Source: Streptomyces odontomachi (GTDB lineage Bacteria; Actinomycetota; Actinomycetes; Streptomycetales; Streptomycetaceae). From it: a stretch of DNA of 64,000 nt. This document shows, in pieces, positions 7,414 to 16,361 of the stretch. Within the stretch, counting starts at the first letter, position 1. The number at the start of each line of letters is the position of its first letter. Below the pieces are notes generated by a model. It was not told the DNA's origin and did not search any database. It saw only the letters and a list, made by a program, of their open reading frames with translations. The stretch is taken from positions 1-64,000 of the forward strand of contig NZ_JAMJWG010000016.1 of assembly GCF_024435355.1 (NCBI RefSeq). The letters are read 5' to 3'. A program made the translations under genes and the position numbers.

Positions 7414-9264
7414 TCAGCCGAGCTTGGACACGTCGCGCACCGCTCCCTTGTCCGCGCTGGTCGCCATCGCCGCGTAGGCACGCAGCGCGGCGGAGACCGG
7501 GCGGTCACGGTCGGCGGGGGCGTACGTGCCGTTCAGGGCGGCGCGCCGGGCCTCCAGGGTGGCGTCGTCGACCAGCAGCTCGATGGCGCGCCCGGGAATG
7601 TCGATGCGGATCCGGTCGCCGTCCTCGACGAGCGCGATGGTGCCGCCGGACGCCGCCTCCGGGGAGGCGTGACCGATCGACAGGCCCGAGGTGCCGCCGG
7701 AGAAGCGGCCGTCGGTGACCAGGGCGCACGCCTTGCCGAGGCCGCGGCCCTTCAGGTACGAGGTCGGGTACAGCATCTCCTGCATGCCGGGACCGCCCTT
7801 GGGGCCCTCGTAGCGGATGACGACGACGTCGCCCTCCGTGATCTCCTTGCGGAGGATCTTCTCGACGGCCTGCTCCTGGGACTCGCAGACCACGGCGGGT
7901 CCCTCGAACGTCCAGATCGACTCGTCCACGCCGGCCGTCTTCACGACGCAGCCGTCGACCGCGAGGTTGCCGCGGAGCACCGCGAGCCCGCCGTCCTTGG
8001 AGTAGGCGTGGTCGACGTCACGGATGCAGCCGTTCGCGGTGTCGGTGTCCAGGCTCTCCCAGCGCTCCGACTGCGAGAACGCCTCGGCCGACCGCTTGCA
8101 GCCGGGTGCCGCGTGCCACAGCTCGACGGCCTCGTCGGACGGCGATCCGCCGCGCGCGTCCCAGGTCTCCAGCCAGGCCTTCACGGACGGGGCGTGGACG
8201 GTGTGCACGTCCTCGTTGAGCAGGCCGCCGCGGTACAGCTCGCCGAGGATCGCGGGGATCCCGCCGGCGCGGTGCACGTCCTCCATGTAGTACGTGCCCT
8301 GCGGGGCGACGTTCGGGGCGACCTTGGCGAGGCAGGGGACGCGGCGCGAGACGGCGTCGATGTCGGTCAGGTCGTAGTCGACGCCGGCCTCCTGGGCGGC
8401 GGCGAGCAGGTGCAGGATCGTGTTGGTGGAGCCGCCCATGGCGATGTCGAGGGCCATGGCGTTCTCGAACGCGGCGTGGGTGGCGATGTTGCGCGGCAGC
8501 ACGGACGCGTCGTCCTGCTCGTAGTACCGCTTCGCGAGGTCGACGACGGTGCCGGCGGCCTTCTCGTAGAGGGCGCGGCGGGCGGTGTGGGTGGCGAGCA
8601 CCGAGCCGTTGCCGGGCAGGGCGAGGCCGATGGCCTCGGTGAGGCAGTTCATCGAGTTGGCGGTGAACATGCCGGAACACGAGCCGCAGGTCGGGCAGGC
8701 GTTCTCTTCGATGCGGAGCATGTCGGCGTCCGAGACGGACTCGTTCACCGCGTCCGACATGGCGTTGATCAGGTCGAGCTTGCGGACCGTGCCGTCGACG
8801 AGGGTGGCGCGGCCGGCCTCCATGGGGCCGCCGGAGACGAAGACGGTCGGGATGTTCAGGCGCAGTGCGGCCATCAGCATGCCCGGGGTGATCTTGTCGC
8901 AGTTGGAGATGCAGATCAGGGCGTCCGCGCAGTGCGCCTCGACCATGTACTCGACGGAGTCGGCGATCAGGTCGCGGGACGGCAGGGAGTAGAGCATGCC
9001 GCCGTGGCCCATGGCGATGCCGTCGTCGACGGCGATCGTGTTGAACTCGCGGGGCACCGCGCCGGCCGCCTTGATGGCCTCGCTGACGATCCGGCCGACC
9101 GGCTGGAGGTGGGTGTGGCCGGGCACGAACTCGGTGAAGGAGTTGGCGACGGCGATGATCGGCTTGCCGATGTCCTCGCTGGCTACACCGGAGGCGCGCA
9201 TGAGGGCGCGGGCTCCCGCCATGTTCCGGCCGTGCGTGACTGTGCGGGACCTCAGCTCGGGCAT
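7414..9264 (-). CDS. ilvD: Dihydroxy-acid dehydratase
   Basis: Iron-sulfur enzyme of isoleucine, valine and CoA-precursor synthesis; dehydrates 2,3-dihydroxy-acids to 2-keto acids. The 616-residue length is that of the E. coli-type enzyme. Cluster ligand segments are present: SNCDKITPGM (Cys122) and ACPTCGSCSGMFTANSMNCL (Cys190, 193, 196 region), with the C-terminal motif TDGRFSGGTSGLSIGH. The frame is open far upstream, but the ATG at 9264 gives the family N-terminus MPELRSRTVTHGRNMAGARAL. Ordinary single-gene unit on the minus strand. Confidence 0.97.
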   Translation of the reverse strand: MPELRSRTVTHGRNMAGARALMRASGVASEDIGKPIIAVANSFTEFVPGHTHLQPVGRIVSEAIKAAGAVPREFNTIAVDDGIAMGHGGMLYSLPSRDLIADSVEYMVEAHCADALICISNCDKITPGMLMAALRLNIPTVFVSGGPMEAGRATLVDGTVRKLDLINAMSDAVNESVSDADMLRIEENACPTCGSCSGMFTANSMNCLTEAIGLALPGNGSVLATHTARRALYEKAAGTVVDLAKRYYEQDDASVLPRNIATHAAFENAMALDIAMGGSTNTILHLLAAAQEAGVDYDLTDIDAVSRRVPCLAKVAPNVAPQGTYYMEDVHRAGGIPAILGELYRGGLLNEDVHTVHAPSVKAWLETWDARGGSPSDEAVELWHAAPGCKRSAEAFSQSERWESLDTDTANGCIRDVDHAYSKDGGLAVLRGNLAVDGCVVKTAGVDESIWTFEGPAVVCESQEQAVEKILRKEITEGDVVVIRYEGPKGGPGMQEMLYPTSYLKGRGLGKACALVTDGRFSGGTSGLSIGHASPEAASGGTIALVEDGDRIRIDIPGRAIELLVDDATLEARRAALNGTYAPADRDRPVSAALRAYAAMATSADKGAVRDVSKLG

Positions 9265-9527
9265 CGTCGCTCGTTCCTTCCTACGGGTTCGACCGCCGCG
9301 TACGAGCCTGACGTACGCAGCTCGCCCACGGGCGTGACACCTGCTGCGCCGGCCTCGTGGCTCGTCTCGGTGCGTATCGGTGCGTACGTCTCGTACGGCC
9401 GTCTCTCCGGGTACGACTCCTGCGCCGAGCCTACGCCGCGTCTCCAGGATTCGGACCGTCCGTCCGTCATCCGGGATGCGGACGGTGCCCGGGGCGGCGC
9501 GGACGCCGGCGGTGGGGGTGAGGTGCG
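9265..9527. other. ilvD upstream region, no gene
   Basis: Contains several CGTACG-type palindromes, including the inverted repeat GCGTAC (9298-9303) and GTACGC (9313-9318) close to the ilvD start, and repeated GGTGCGTA units near 9370-9385. No leader peptide rich in branched-chain residues was found, so attenuation is not supported. Confidence 0.4.
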
Positions 9528-10157
9528 TCACTCGGGGCTGGTGGCGAACCCCGTCAGGTGCCCCTGGACGACCGGGGCGATCCGCACGATGACGTCCTCC
9601 GCCGGCACGGACGCCAGCGGCTCGACCCTGATCACGTAGCGCAGGATGGCGGCGCCGACCAGCTGGGCGGCGGCGAGCTCGGCGCGTAGCCGCGCGTCGG
9701 GCAGCTCGATCCGGCCGGCGATCCGGCTCAGCAGCTGGGCCGAGACCAGTCGGCGCACGACGGCGGTGGCCGCCTCGTAGTTCAGCGCCGAGCGGACGAT
9801 CGCCAGCAGTGGCGCCCGGGTCGCCGGATTCTCCCAGACACCGAAGAAGAACCTGGTCAGGCGCTCGCCGACATCTGTCACCGATCCGGCGGTCAGCACC
9901 TCGGAAGCGTGCAGGGCGGGCACGAAGGCGACCTCGACCGCGGCCTCGAAGACCTGCTCCTTGGTGCCGAAGTAGTGGTGGACGAGCGCGGAGTCCACAC
10001 CCGCCGTCTTGGCGATGGCGCGCACCGACGCCTTTTCGTAGCCGCGCTCGGCGAACTCCGTGCGGGCCGCTTCGAGGATCCGGTCGCGGGTCGCCGGGCC
10101 CTGGCCGACCTGGCTGCGCGAGGGGCGCCCGCGGCGGCGCGGCGCGGCGGCGGTCAT
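9528..10157 (-). CDS. TetR-family transcriptional regulator
   Basis: A 209-residue repressor-type protein. The N-terminal helix-turn-helix (about 25-70) reads ILEAARTEFAERGYEKASVRAIAKTAGVDSALVHHYFGTKEQVFEAA, a classic TetR domain; the rest is the helical ligand-binding and dimer domain (TetR_C, with the RFFFGVWENP segment). Its ATG overlaps the stop of the upstream isomerase-like gene (ATGA, 10154-10157), so the two are co-translated. Ligand unknown; it may control its own operon or ilvD downstream. Confidence 0.9.
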   Translation of the reverse strand: MTAAAPRRRGRPSRSQVGQGPATRDRILEAARTEFAERGYEKASVRAIAKTAGVDSALVHHYFGTKEQVFEAAVEVAFVPALHASEVLTAGSVTDVGERLTRFFFGVWENPATRAPLLAIVRSALNYEAATAVVRRLVSAQLLSRIAGRIELPDARLRAELAAAQLVGAAILRYVIRVEPLASVPAEDVIVRIAPVVQGHLTGFATSPE

Positions 10158-10978
10158 GACCCGGGCACCCGCAGCGGCGCGGCGAGGTGGAGCCGGGTGA
10201 AGGCGAGCGCCTCGGCGAGGTCCGCCTCACGCTCGGCGCTGGACATCGCCCGCCGGGTGTTCACCTCGATCACGATATGGCCGTCGAAGGCGCTGGTGGC
10301 CAGGCGTTGCAGCACCTCGGCGCAGGGCTGCGTGCCACGCCCTGGCACCAGGTGCTCGTCCTTGCCGGAGCCGGCGCCGTCCGCGAGGTGCACATGGCCG
10401 AGACGGTCGCCCATCCGGTCGACCATCTCCAGCGCGTCACAGCGGGCGGTCGCGGTGTGCGAGAGGTCGACGGTGAAGTGGCGGTAGTCGTGCTTGGTGA
10501 CGTCCCAGTCGGGGGCGTAGGCGAGCATCTCGCGCTCGCGGTAGCGCCAGGGGTACATGTTCTCCACGGCGAACCGCACGTCCGTCTCGCCGGCCATCCG
10601 CCAGACGCCGGCGACGAAGTCGCGCGCGTACTGACGCTGCCAGCGGAACGGCGGGTGCACCACGACGGTGTCGGCGCCGAGCCGCTCGGCGGCGGACCTG
10701 GCGCGCTGGAGCTTGATCCAGGGGTCGGTGGACCACACCCGCTGGGTGACCAGCAGGCAGGGCGCGTGCACCGCGAGGATCGGGATGCGGTGGTAGTCGG
10801 ACAGCCGGCGGAGCGCCTCGATGTCCTGGCTGACGGGGTCGGTCCAGACCATGACCTCCACGCCGTCGTAGCCAAGGCGCGCAGCCATCTCGAAGGCCGT
10901 CGCCGTCGACTCCGGGTACACGGAAGCCGTCGACAGAGCGACCTTCGCGTCCGGGATGCGTACGGCTGGTTCTGCCAC
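10154..10978 (-). CDS. Sugar phosphate isomerase/epimerase-like TIM barrel protein
   Basis: A 274-residue protein of the xylose isomerase-like TIM barrel family (AP endonuclease 2/IolE type). Seen: KVALSTASVYPES at the N-terminus, YDGVEVMVWTDP, LVHPPF-type strand (TVVVHPPFRWQ), metal-ligand-like VENMYPW and HLADGAGSGKDEHLVPGRG. GTG at 10976-10978 is chosen because the barrel starts directly after it; the longer frame upstream crosses tandem repeats. It is translationally coupled to the TetR gene. Actual substrate unknown. Confidence 0.8.
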   Translation of the reverse strand: MAEPAVRIPDAKVALSTASVYPESTATAFEMAARLGYDGVEVMVWTDPVSQDIEALRRLSDYHRIPILAVHAPCLLVTQRVWSTDPWIKLQRARSAAERLGADTVVVHPPFRWQRQYARDFVAGVWRMAGETDVRFAVENMYPWRYREREMLAYAPDWDVTKHDYRHFTVDLSHTATARCDALEMVDRMGDRLGHVHLADGAGSGKDEHLVPGRGTQPCAEVLQRLATSAFDGHIVIEVNTRRAMSSAEREADLAEALAFTRLHLAAPLRVPGS

Positions 10979-11099
10979 GGGGACAAGGGTACGGGGGGTT
11001 CTGGGGCCCTGGATTGTGGCCCTCTTCACGTCAGGGTCCGGAAACGGGGTGTTGCCGGACGAGACCGGCAAAAGGCTCCTGATCCAAACAAATGGGCAC

Positions 11100-11175
11100 G
11101 ATCTGTACGAGCGGGCCTGATCTGGAGGAGCGAGCCTGATCTGTACGAGCGGGCCTGATCTGGAGGAGCGGGCCT
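11100..11175. repeat. Four 19-bp tandem repeats of two alternating types
   Basis: Units start at 11100, 11119, 11138 and 11157. They alternate between GATCTGTACGAGCGGGCCT and GATCTGGAGGAGCGGGCCT (one G/A change), so a 38-bp pair is itself repeated. They lie between the phosphatase stop and the isomerase start on the minus strand. There are no spacers, so this is not CRISPR. Confidence 0.9.
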
Positions 11176-11226
11176 GATCCCACCTGTCCCGACCTGATCC
11201 AAACAGGCGGCCCGTTCCATACCGGC

Positions 11227-11262
11227 GGTGCGTTCCGAACAGGCGGTGCGTTCCGAACAGGC
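11227..11262. repeat. Two 18-bp tandem repeats next to the phosphatase stop
   Basis: GGTGCGTTCCGAACAGGC occurs at 11227-11244 and 11245-11262, ending four bases from the phosphatase stop codon. It is unrelated in sequence to the 19-bp array nearby. Confidence 0.9.
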
Positions 11263-11265
11263 GGC

Positions 11266-12198
11266 CTACATGCCCGGCATCCGGTCCAGGTGGCGCAGGA
11301 TGACCCCCTCGCGCAGGGCCCACGGGCAGATCTCCAGGGTCTCGACACCGAAGAGATCCATCGCACCCTCGGCGACCACCGCCCCGGCGAGCAGCTGCCC
11401 GGCCCGCCCCTCCGAGACGCCGGGCAGCTTCGCGCGCTCGTCCGCCGCCATCCCGGCCAGCCGCGGCACCCAGCCCTCCAGCTCCTCCCGCTTCAGTTCC
11501 CGCTGCACGTACAGGCCCTCGGCCGACCGGGCCGCCCCGCCGATGCGGGCCAGCTGGCGGAACGTCTTGGAGGTGGCGACGACGTGATCGGGTGCCCCGA
11601 ACCGGCTGAACTCGCCGACGACCCGAGCGATCTGCGCCCGTACGTGCTTGCGCAGCGCCTTGACGTCCGCCTGCTCCGGCAGGTCGCCGGGCAGCCAGGC
11701 CGCGGTCAGCCGGCCCGCTCCGAGCGGCAGCGACACCGCGGCGTCCGGGTCCTCGTCCAGGCCGTAGGCGATCTCCAGCGAGCCGCCGCCGATGTCCAGC
11801 ACGAGCAGCCGGCCGGCCGACCAGCCGAACCAGCGGCGGGCGGCGAGGAAGGTGAGCCGGGCCTCCTCCTCGCCGTCCAGCACCGTCAGCGCCACGCCGG
11901 TCTCGCGCTTCACCCGGGCCAGCACGTCGTCCGCGTTGGAGGCCTCGCGCACCGCGGAGGTCGCAAAGGTGAGCAGGTCCTCGACGCCCTTGTCCTCGGC
12001 GGTCTGCAACGCCTCGCGCACCGTGTCGACGAGCTGCCCGACGCCCTCCGGCCCTATCGCGCCCCGCACGTCCAGCAGCTGGGCCAGCCGCAGCTCCGCC
12101 TTGTGCTTGTACGCCGGGAGTGGACGGGCGCCACGGTGCGCGTCCACCACCAGCAAGTGCACTGTGTTCGAACCCACATCGAGCACGCCGAGTCTCAT
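11266..12198 (-). CDS. Ppx/GppA-family phosphatase
   Basis: A 310-residue member of the exopolyphosphatase/guanosine pentaphosphatase family (ASKHA fold). The phosphate 1 loop is GVLDVGSNTVHLLVVD, and the second nucleotide loop is LVLDIGGGSLEIAYG; TSAVREASNADDVL is also typical. Actinomycetes usually carry two short paralogues of this length. Substrate may be polyphosphate or pppGpp; sequence alone does not decide. The ATG at 12198 puts the phosphate loop at the N-terminus as in relatives. It is divergent from the cysteine-rich gene, 71 bp away. Confidence 0.9.
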   Translation of the reverse strand: MRLGVLDVGSNTVHLLVVDAHRGARPLPAYKHKAELRLAQLLDVRGAIGPEGVGQLVDTVREALQTAEDKGVEDLLTFATSAVREASNADDVLARVKRETGVALTVLDGEEEARLTFLAARRWFGWSAGRLLVLDIGGGSLEIAYGLDEDPDAAVSLPLGAGRLTAAWLPGDLPEQADVKALRKHVRAQIARVVGEFSRFGAPDHVVATSKTFRQLARIGGAARSAEGLYVQRELKREELEGWVPRLAGMAADERAKLPGVSEGRAGQLLAGAVVAEGAMDLFGVETLEICPWALREGVILRHLDRMPGM

Positions 12199-12269
12199 AT
12201 GCGGAACGCTACTGCCCGCGCCCCGCCCGGCCTCCCACGGGAGCGGCCCGGCACGCCTACTCTGGATGC

Positions 12270-13160
12270 GTGCCAAAGACGAACAAGGCAAACGAGTCGA
12301 ACACAGCGAAGGTCGCGAAGGGGAAGAAGCGGTCGGCGCACACCGGCGGATCGGGGCACCCGTCCGAGCCGGACGAGCAGGGCCTGGACTTTCCGCGCGC
12401 CTGGGTGGAGTTCCCTGACCCGGCCGACGAGGAGCAGGTCTTCCGGTGCGACCTGACCTGGCTGACCTCCCGGTGGAACTGCATCTTCGGCTCCGGCTGC
12501 CACGGCATCCAGCCCGGTTATCCCAGCGACGGCTGCTGCTCGCTCGGCGCGCACTTCTCCGACGAGGAGGACGAGGAACGCGTCGCCTCCCATGTGGCCA
12601 GGCTCACGCCCGACATCTGGCAGCACCACGGGGTCGCCCAGCACACCGGCTGGGTCACGCAGACCGACGACGATGAGGGCGAACCGGACCGCCAGACCAG
12701 GCGCTACCAGGGCTCCTGCATCTTCCACAACCGCGACGGCTTCTCCGGCGGCGCGGGCTGCGCCCTGCACATCCTGGCGCTGCGCGAGGGCCGGGAGCCG
12801 CTGGAGACCAAGCCGGACGTCTGCTGGCAGCTGCCCATCCGCCGGACCTACGAGTGGATCGACCGGCCCGACGACACCCAGGTGCTCCGGGTGTCCATCG
12901 GTGAGTACGACCGCCGCGGCTGGGGTCCCGGCGGGCACGACCTGCACTGGTGGTGCACGTCGGCGCGGTCCGCGCACGGCGCGGGGGATCCGGTGTACGT
13001 CTCGTACCGTGCCGAGTTGATCGAGCTGATGGGCAAGGCGGGCTACGACCAGCTGGCCGAGTTGTGCCGTGACCGCCTCGCCGGAACCCTGCCCCTACTG
13101 GCCCCGCACCCGGCGGACCCGCCCCGGCTCCGGGAGGACTCCGGGGCACGGCAGGAGTAG
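12270..13160 (+). CDS. Conserved cysteine-rich protein, possible metal binder
   Basis: A 296-residue protein from GTG (12270-12272). The first 40 residues are a Lys/Ser-rich basic tail. The core has a Cys cluster (Cys60, Cys71, Cys77, Cys89, Cys90) around RWNCIFGSGCHG and DGCCSLGAHF, then GSCIFHNR and GGAGCALH, and ends in an acidic/proline tail. The spacing recalls YkgJ/DUF3109-type putative iron- or zinc-binding proteins, but I do not recognise the family with certainty. Divergent from the Ppx/GppA gene. Function unknown. Confidence 0.8.
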   Translation: MPKTNKANESNTAKVAKGKKRSAHTGGSGHPSEPDEQGLDFPRAWVEFPDPADEEQVFRCDLTWLTSRWNCIFGSGCHGIQPGYPSDGCCSLGAHFSDEEDEERVASHVARLTPDIWQHHGVAQHTGWVTQTDDDEGEPDRQTRRYQGSCIFHNRDGFSGGAGCALHILALREGREPLETKPDVCWQLPIRRTYEWIDRPDDTQVLRVSIGEYDRRGWGPGGHDLHWWCTSARSAHGAGDPVYVSYRAELIELMGKAGYDQLAELCRDRLAGTLPLLAPHPADPPRLREDSGARQE

Positions 13161-13200
13161 CGGCTTTTTTCGGCGGGGCTGCGGGGGCGGTCCTGCCGGG

Positions 13201-13248
13201 TGCAGTCCCGCTGAGGTGCAGTCCCGCTGAGGTGCAGTTCCGCTGAGG
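13201..13248. repeat. Three 16-bp tandem repeats
   Basis: TGCAGTCCCGCTGAGG is repeated at 13201-13216, 13217-13232 and 13233-13248 (last copy with one C to T change), between the convergent cysteine-rich and sigma-like genes. Confidence 0.9.
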
Positions 13249-13293
13249 TGCTGGGCTACGCGGTGCCGAGCCATGGCGCAGGAGCGGCGGAAT

Positions 13294-14736
13294 TCACGGC
13301 CGGCGCAGCACCGGATAGCCGCGGCGATCGAAGCGGGGGCCGCCGGCCCGGGTGCGTGGGGCGGCGGCCGTCGCGTGCCGGAGCCCCGTGCGCGGGGCCA
13401 CGACCAGCGGCAACGCGGTGTGCATCAGGCTGGTGCCCGGCCAGGTCCGTGCGTCGGCACGTTCCGCGGCGCGGCGGCAGCGTGGGCAGTCGTCGACGTG
13501 CCGGACGAGCCGGCGGCACAGCAGGGCGCCCAGCAGGTGCGGATCCCCGCCGAGCCAGGCCATCGCCGGGCAGCCACCGGTCCGCACCGCGAACACGGCG
13601 GCCTGGACGCGCTCCACCTCGCAGGCCGCGGCGGCGATCAGCTCACGCGCGGCGCCCGCACCACGCATCCCGAGCACGGCGGCGACCTCGGACGCGGTGA
13701 GGCCGTGCCGCACGGTGAGCTCCAGCGCCTCCCGCTGCTCGGGCGCCGTACCGGTGGCCTCCGGCCACACCAGCAGGGCCAGCTCACGCTCACACAGCTT
13801 GCGACGCTCGTCGAACGCGTACGGCTCGTCGTCGGGTCGGCCGTGGCGACGCGCGTCGCGCGGGGGGTCTGCGGGCTCCGCGCGGCGCTCGTCACGGAAG
13901 CAGCGGGCGGCGGCACGGGTGGCGAGGCCGCAGAGGGTTCCGCGGGTGTCCTGGGACACGGTCCCGGTGTGCGGGCCGGCTCCTCCGTCGGACGGCGTGC
14001 CGGTGACGGCCGGGGGCGCCGTGCGGGCCCGCCGGGTCGCCGCGAGCCGGGCCAGGCACGCCCAGCGGGCGAGCGCGTACAGCCAGGCGCGACGCTCGGC
14101 GACGTCACGAGGGGCCCGCCCGCGACGGCGCTCGGCCACCGCCAGTGCCGCCCCGAGCGCCGTCACGGCGGCGTCGTGGTCCCGCAGCACGGACAGGCAG
14201 TAGGTGAACAGGCCGTCGAGCTGGGCGTCCTCCCAGACGTGCGGGGACGCGGACCGGTCCTGCCGCACGGGGGCCACGGGTACCGAGCGGATCACGGATA
14301 TCACCGGCGTCACCGGTGGCACGGACGTCACCGGTGGCTGGGGCGTCACAGACGGCACGGACGGCGCGGCCGGGACAGGCGACGCGATCGGGACAGGCGC
14401 CACAGACGACACGGGCAGCGCGGGCGGCGCAGGCAGCGCGGGTGCCACAGACAACCCAGGCGGTGCGAGTGGCGCCGATGACACGGGCGGCACGGGCAGC
14501 ACGGGCGGCACGGGCAACGCGGGCGCCACAGACGACACAAACGCCACGGGCGGCACAGGCGGCGCCAGTGGCGCCGATGACGCGGATGTCAGCGGCACGA
14601 CGGGTCGGGGCGCGGGTGGCGCTCCCCGCCCGCGCGTGCCACCCGGCGCGCCGGCCGTGCGGGATGCGCGAGGTGCGCGGGATGCGTGGTGTGCGCGGGC
14701 GATTCGCCCGGACTCGTCCGACCTGCTGTTCTTCAC
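13294..14736 (-). CDS. Sigma-factor-like protein with C-terminal zinc-finger (anti-sigma-like) motif
   Basis: A 480-residue protein from GTG 14736; the start is uncertain because no ribosome site is evident. Residues about 30-150 are Pro/Ala/Val/Ser low complexity, encoded by imperfect 9-bp repeats (about 14290-14600). Residues about 170-235 resemble sigma-70 region 2 (QLDGLFTYCLSVLRDHDAAV, AWLYALARWACLARL). About 330-370 resemble region 4 (EQREALELTVRHGLTASEVAAVLGM). Near the end HVDDCPRC (His413, Cys417, Cys420) matches the HxxxCxxC signature of zinc-binding anti-sigma factors. No separate anti-sigma gene is adjacent. Role unknown. Confidence 0.7.
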   Translation of the reverse strand: MKNSRSDESGRIARAHHASRAPRASRTAGAPGGTRGRGAPPAPRPVVPLTSASSAPLAPPVPPVAFVSSVAPALPVPPVLPVPPVSSAPLAPPGLSVAPALPAPPALPVSSVAPVPIASPVPAAPSVPSVTPQPPVTSVPPVTPVISVIRSVPVAPVRQDRSASPHVWEDAQLDGLFTYCLSVLRDHDAAVTALGAALAVAERRRGRAPRDVAERRAWLYALARWACLARLAATRRARTAPPAVTGTPSDGGAGPHTGTVSQDTRGTLCGLATRAAARCFRDERRAEPADPPRDARRHGRPDDEPYAFDERRKLCERELALLVWPEATGTAPEQREALELTVRHGLTASEVAAVLGMRGAGAARELIAAAACEVERVQAAVFAVRTGGCPAMAWLGGDPHLLGALLCRRLVRHVDDCPRCRRAAERADARTWPGTSLMHTALPLVVAPRTGLRHATAAAPRTRAGGPRFDRRGYPVLRRP

Positions 14737-14951
14737 CTGTGTGACCGTATGCCGAACCTGCTGAATCCTTCCTTCAGAGGCGGGCGATTTAATCCTTACG
14801 GGTGATGAGATCAAGTAAATGCGGACATGCCGGTTGAGCCGTACGAGAGTTGGCGGTTTGGACCGAGTCGGACGTTCCCTTCGTCGTCCCACGCCGTGCT
14901 CGGTCCGCGCACCCGCCCGGTTGTCAGCGCCGGGCGCTACCGTTCCGTCCC

Positions 14952-16361
14952 ATGGCTGCCCGTACGAAGTCCGCCAAGGACCGCCCCTCCTACCGCTGCA
15001 CCGAATGCGGCTGGCAAACCGCCAAGTGGCTCGGCCGCTGCCCCGAGTGCCAGGCCTGGGGCACGGTCGAGGAGTACGGCGCGCCCGCGGTCCGCACCAC
15101 CACACCGGGCCGCGTCACGACCTCCGCGCTCCCCATCGGCCAGGTCGACGGCCGCCGCGCCACCGCCCGCAGCACCGGCGTGCCGGAGCTGGACCGGGTG
15201 CTCGGCGGCGGCCTGGTGCCCGGCGCCGTGGTGCTGCTCGCCGGCGAGCCGGGGGTGGGCAAGTCGACGCTGCTGCTGGACGTGGCGGCGAAGGCGGCCG
15301 GCCCCGACCACCGCACGCTGTACGTCACCGGTGAGGAGTCGGCCGGCCAGGTGCGGCTGCGCGCCGACCGCATCAAGGCGATCGACGACCACCTCTACCT
15401 GGCCGCCGAGACCGATCTCGCAGCGGTACTCGGCCACCTCGACGAGGTCAAGCCCTCCCTCCTCGTACTGGACTCGGTGCAGACGGTGGCCTCGCCGGAG
15501 GTGGACGGCGCGCCGGGCGGCATGGCGCAGGTACGCGAGGTGGCCGGGGCGCTGATCCGGGCCTCCAAGGAGCGCGGCATGGCGACGCTCCTGGTGGGCC
15601 ATGTCACCAAGGACGGCGCGATCGCCGGGCCCCGCCTGCTGGAGCACCTGGTCGACGTGGTGTTGCAGTTCGAGGGCGACCGGCACGCCCGGCTGCGCCT
15701 GGTACGCGGCGTCAAGAACCGCTTCGGCACCACCGACGAGGTCGGCTGCTTCGAGCTGCACGACGAGGGCATCACCGGCCTCGCCGACCCCTCCGGTCTC
15801 TTCCTCACCCGGCGTGCCGAGCCGGTGCCCGGCACCTGTCTGACGGTGACCCTGGAGGGCCGCCGCCCGCTGGTCGCCGAGGTGCAGGCGCTCACCGTCG
15901 ACTCGCAGATCCCGTCCCCGCGGCGCACCACCTCGGGTCTGGAGACCTCCCGGGTGTCGATGATGCTGGCGGTGCTGGAGCAGCGCGGGCGGATCAGCGC
16001 GCTCGGCAAGCGGGACATCTACTCGGCGACGGTCGGCGGGGTGAAGCTCTCCGAACCCGCCGCCGACCTGGCGATCGCGCTCGCGCTGGCCAGCGCGGCG
16101 AGCGACACCCCGCTGCCGAAGAACCTGGTCGCGATCGGCGAGGTCGGCCTGGCGGGCGAGGTGAGGCGGGTCACGGGCGTCCAGCGGCGGCTCGCCGAAG
16201 CCCACCGGCTGGGCTTCACGCACGCCCTCGTTCCGGTCGATCCCGGGAAGATCCCGTCCGGCATGCGGGTCACCGAGGTCGCCGACATGGGAGACGCGCT
16301 GCGGGTGCTCCCGCGGAGTCGTCGTCGGGAGGCCCCACGGGAGACGGCGGAGCGCCGGTAG
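14952..16361 (+). CDS. radA: DNA repair protein RadA/Sms
   Basis: A 469-residue RecA-related helicase that promotes branch migration of recombination intermediates. In order: C4 zinc finger (Cys16, Cys19, Cys30, Cys33; RCTECGW and RCPECQAWG), RecA-like ATPase with Walker A GEPGVGKST, the RadA-specific KNRFG motif, and a C-terminal Lon-protease-like domain (SEPAADLAIALAL). ATG at 14952 gives the family N-terminus; there is no clear ribosome site, and TACCGT upstream could be the -10 of a leaderless message. It is followed after 115 bp by disA, the usual actinobacterial pairing. Confidence 0.96.
   Translation: MAARTKSAKDRPSYRCTECGWQTAKWLGRCPECQAWGTVEEYGAPAVRTTTPGRVTTSALPIGQVDGRRATARSTGVPELDRVLGGGLVPGAVVLLAGEPGVGKSTLLLDVAAKAAGPDHRTLYVTGEESAGQVRLRADRIKAIDDHLYLAAETDLAAVLGHLDEVKPSLLVLDSVQTVASPEVDGAPGGMAQVREVAGALIRASKERGMATLLVGHVTKDGAIAGPRLLEHLVDVVLQFEGDRHARLRLVRGVKNRFGTTDEVGCFELHDEGITGLADPSGLFLTRRAEPVPGTCLTVTLEGRRPLVAEVQALTVDSQIPSPRRTTSGLETSRVSMMLAVLEQRGRISALGKRDIYSATVGGVKLSEPAADLAIALALASAASDTPLPKNLVAIGEVGLAGEVRRVTGVQRRLAEAHRLGFTHALVPVDPGKIPSGMRVTEVADMGDALRVLPRSRRREAPRETAERR

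Noticed and set aside
9265..9527. Attenuator leader peptide for ilvD
   Set aside because: No short ORF rich in Ile, Val or Leu codons followed by competing hairpins was found.
11100..11262. Possible CRISPR array
   Set aside because: The repeats are directly contiguous, with no unique spacers and no cas genes anywhere in the window.
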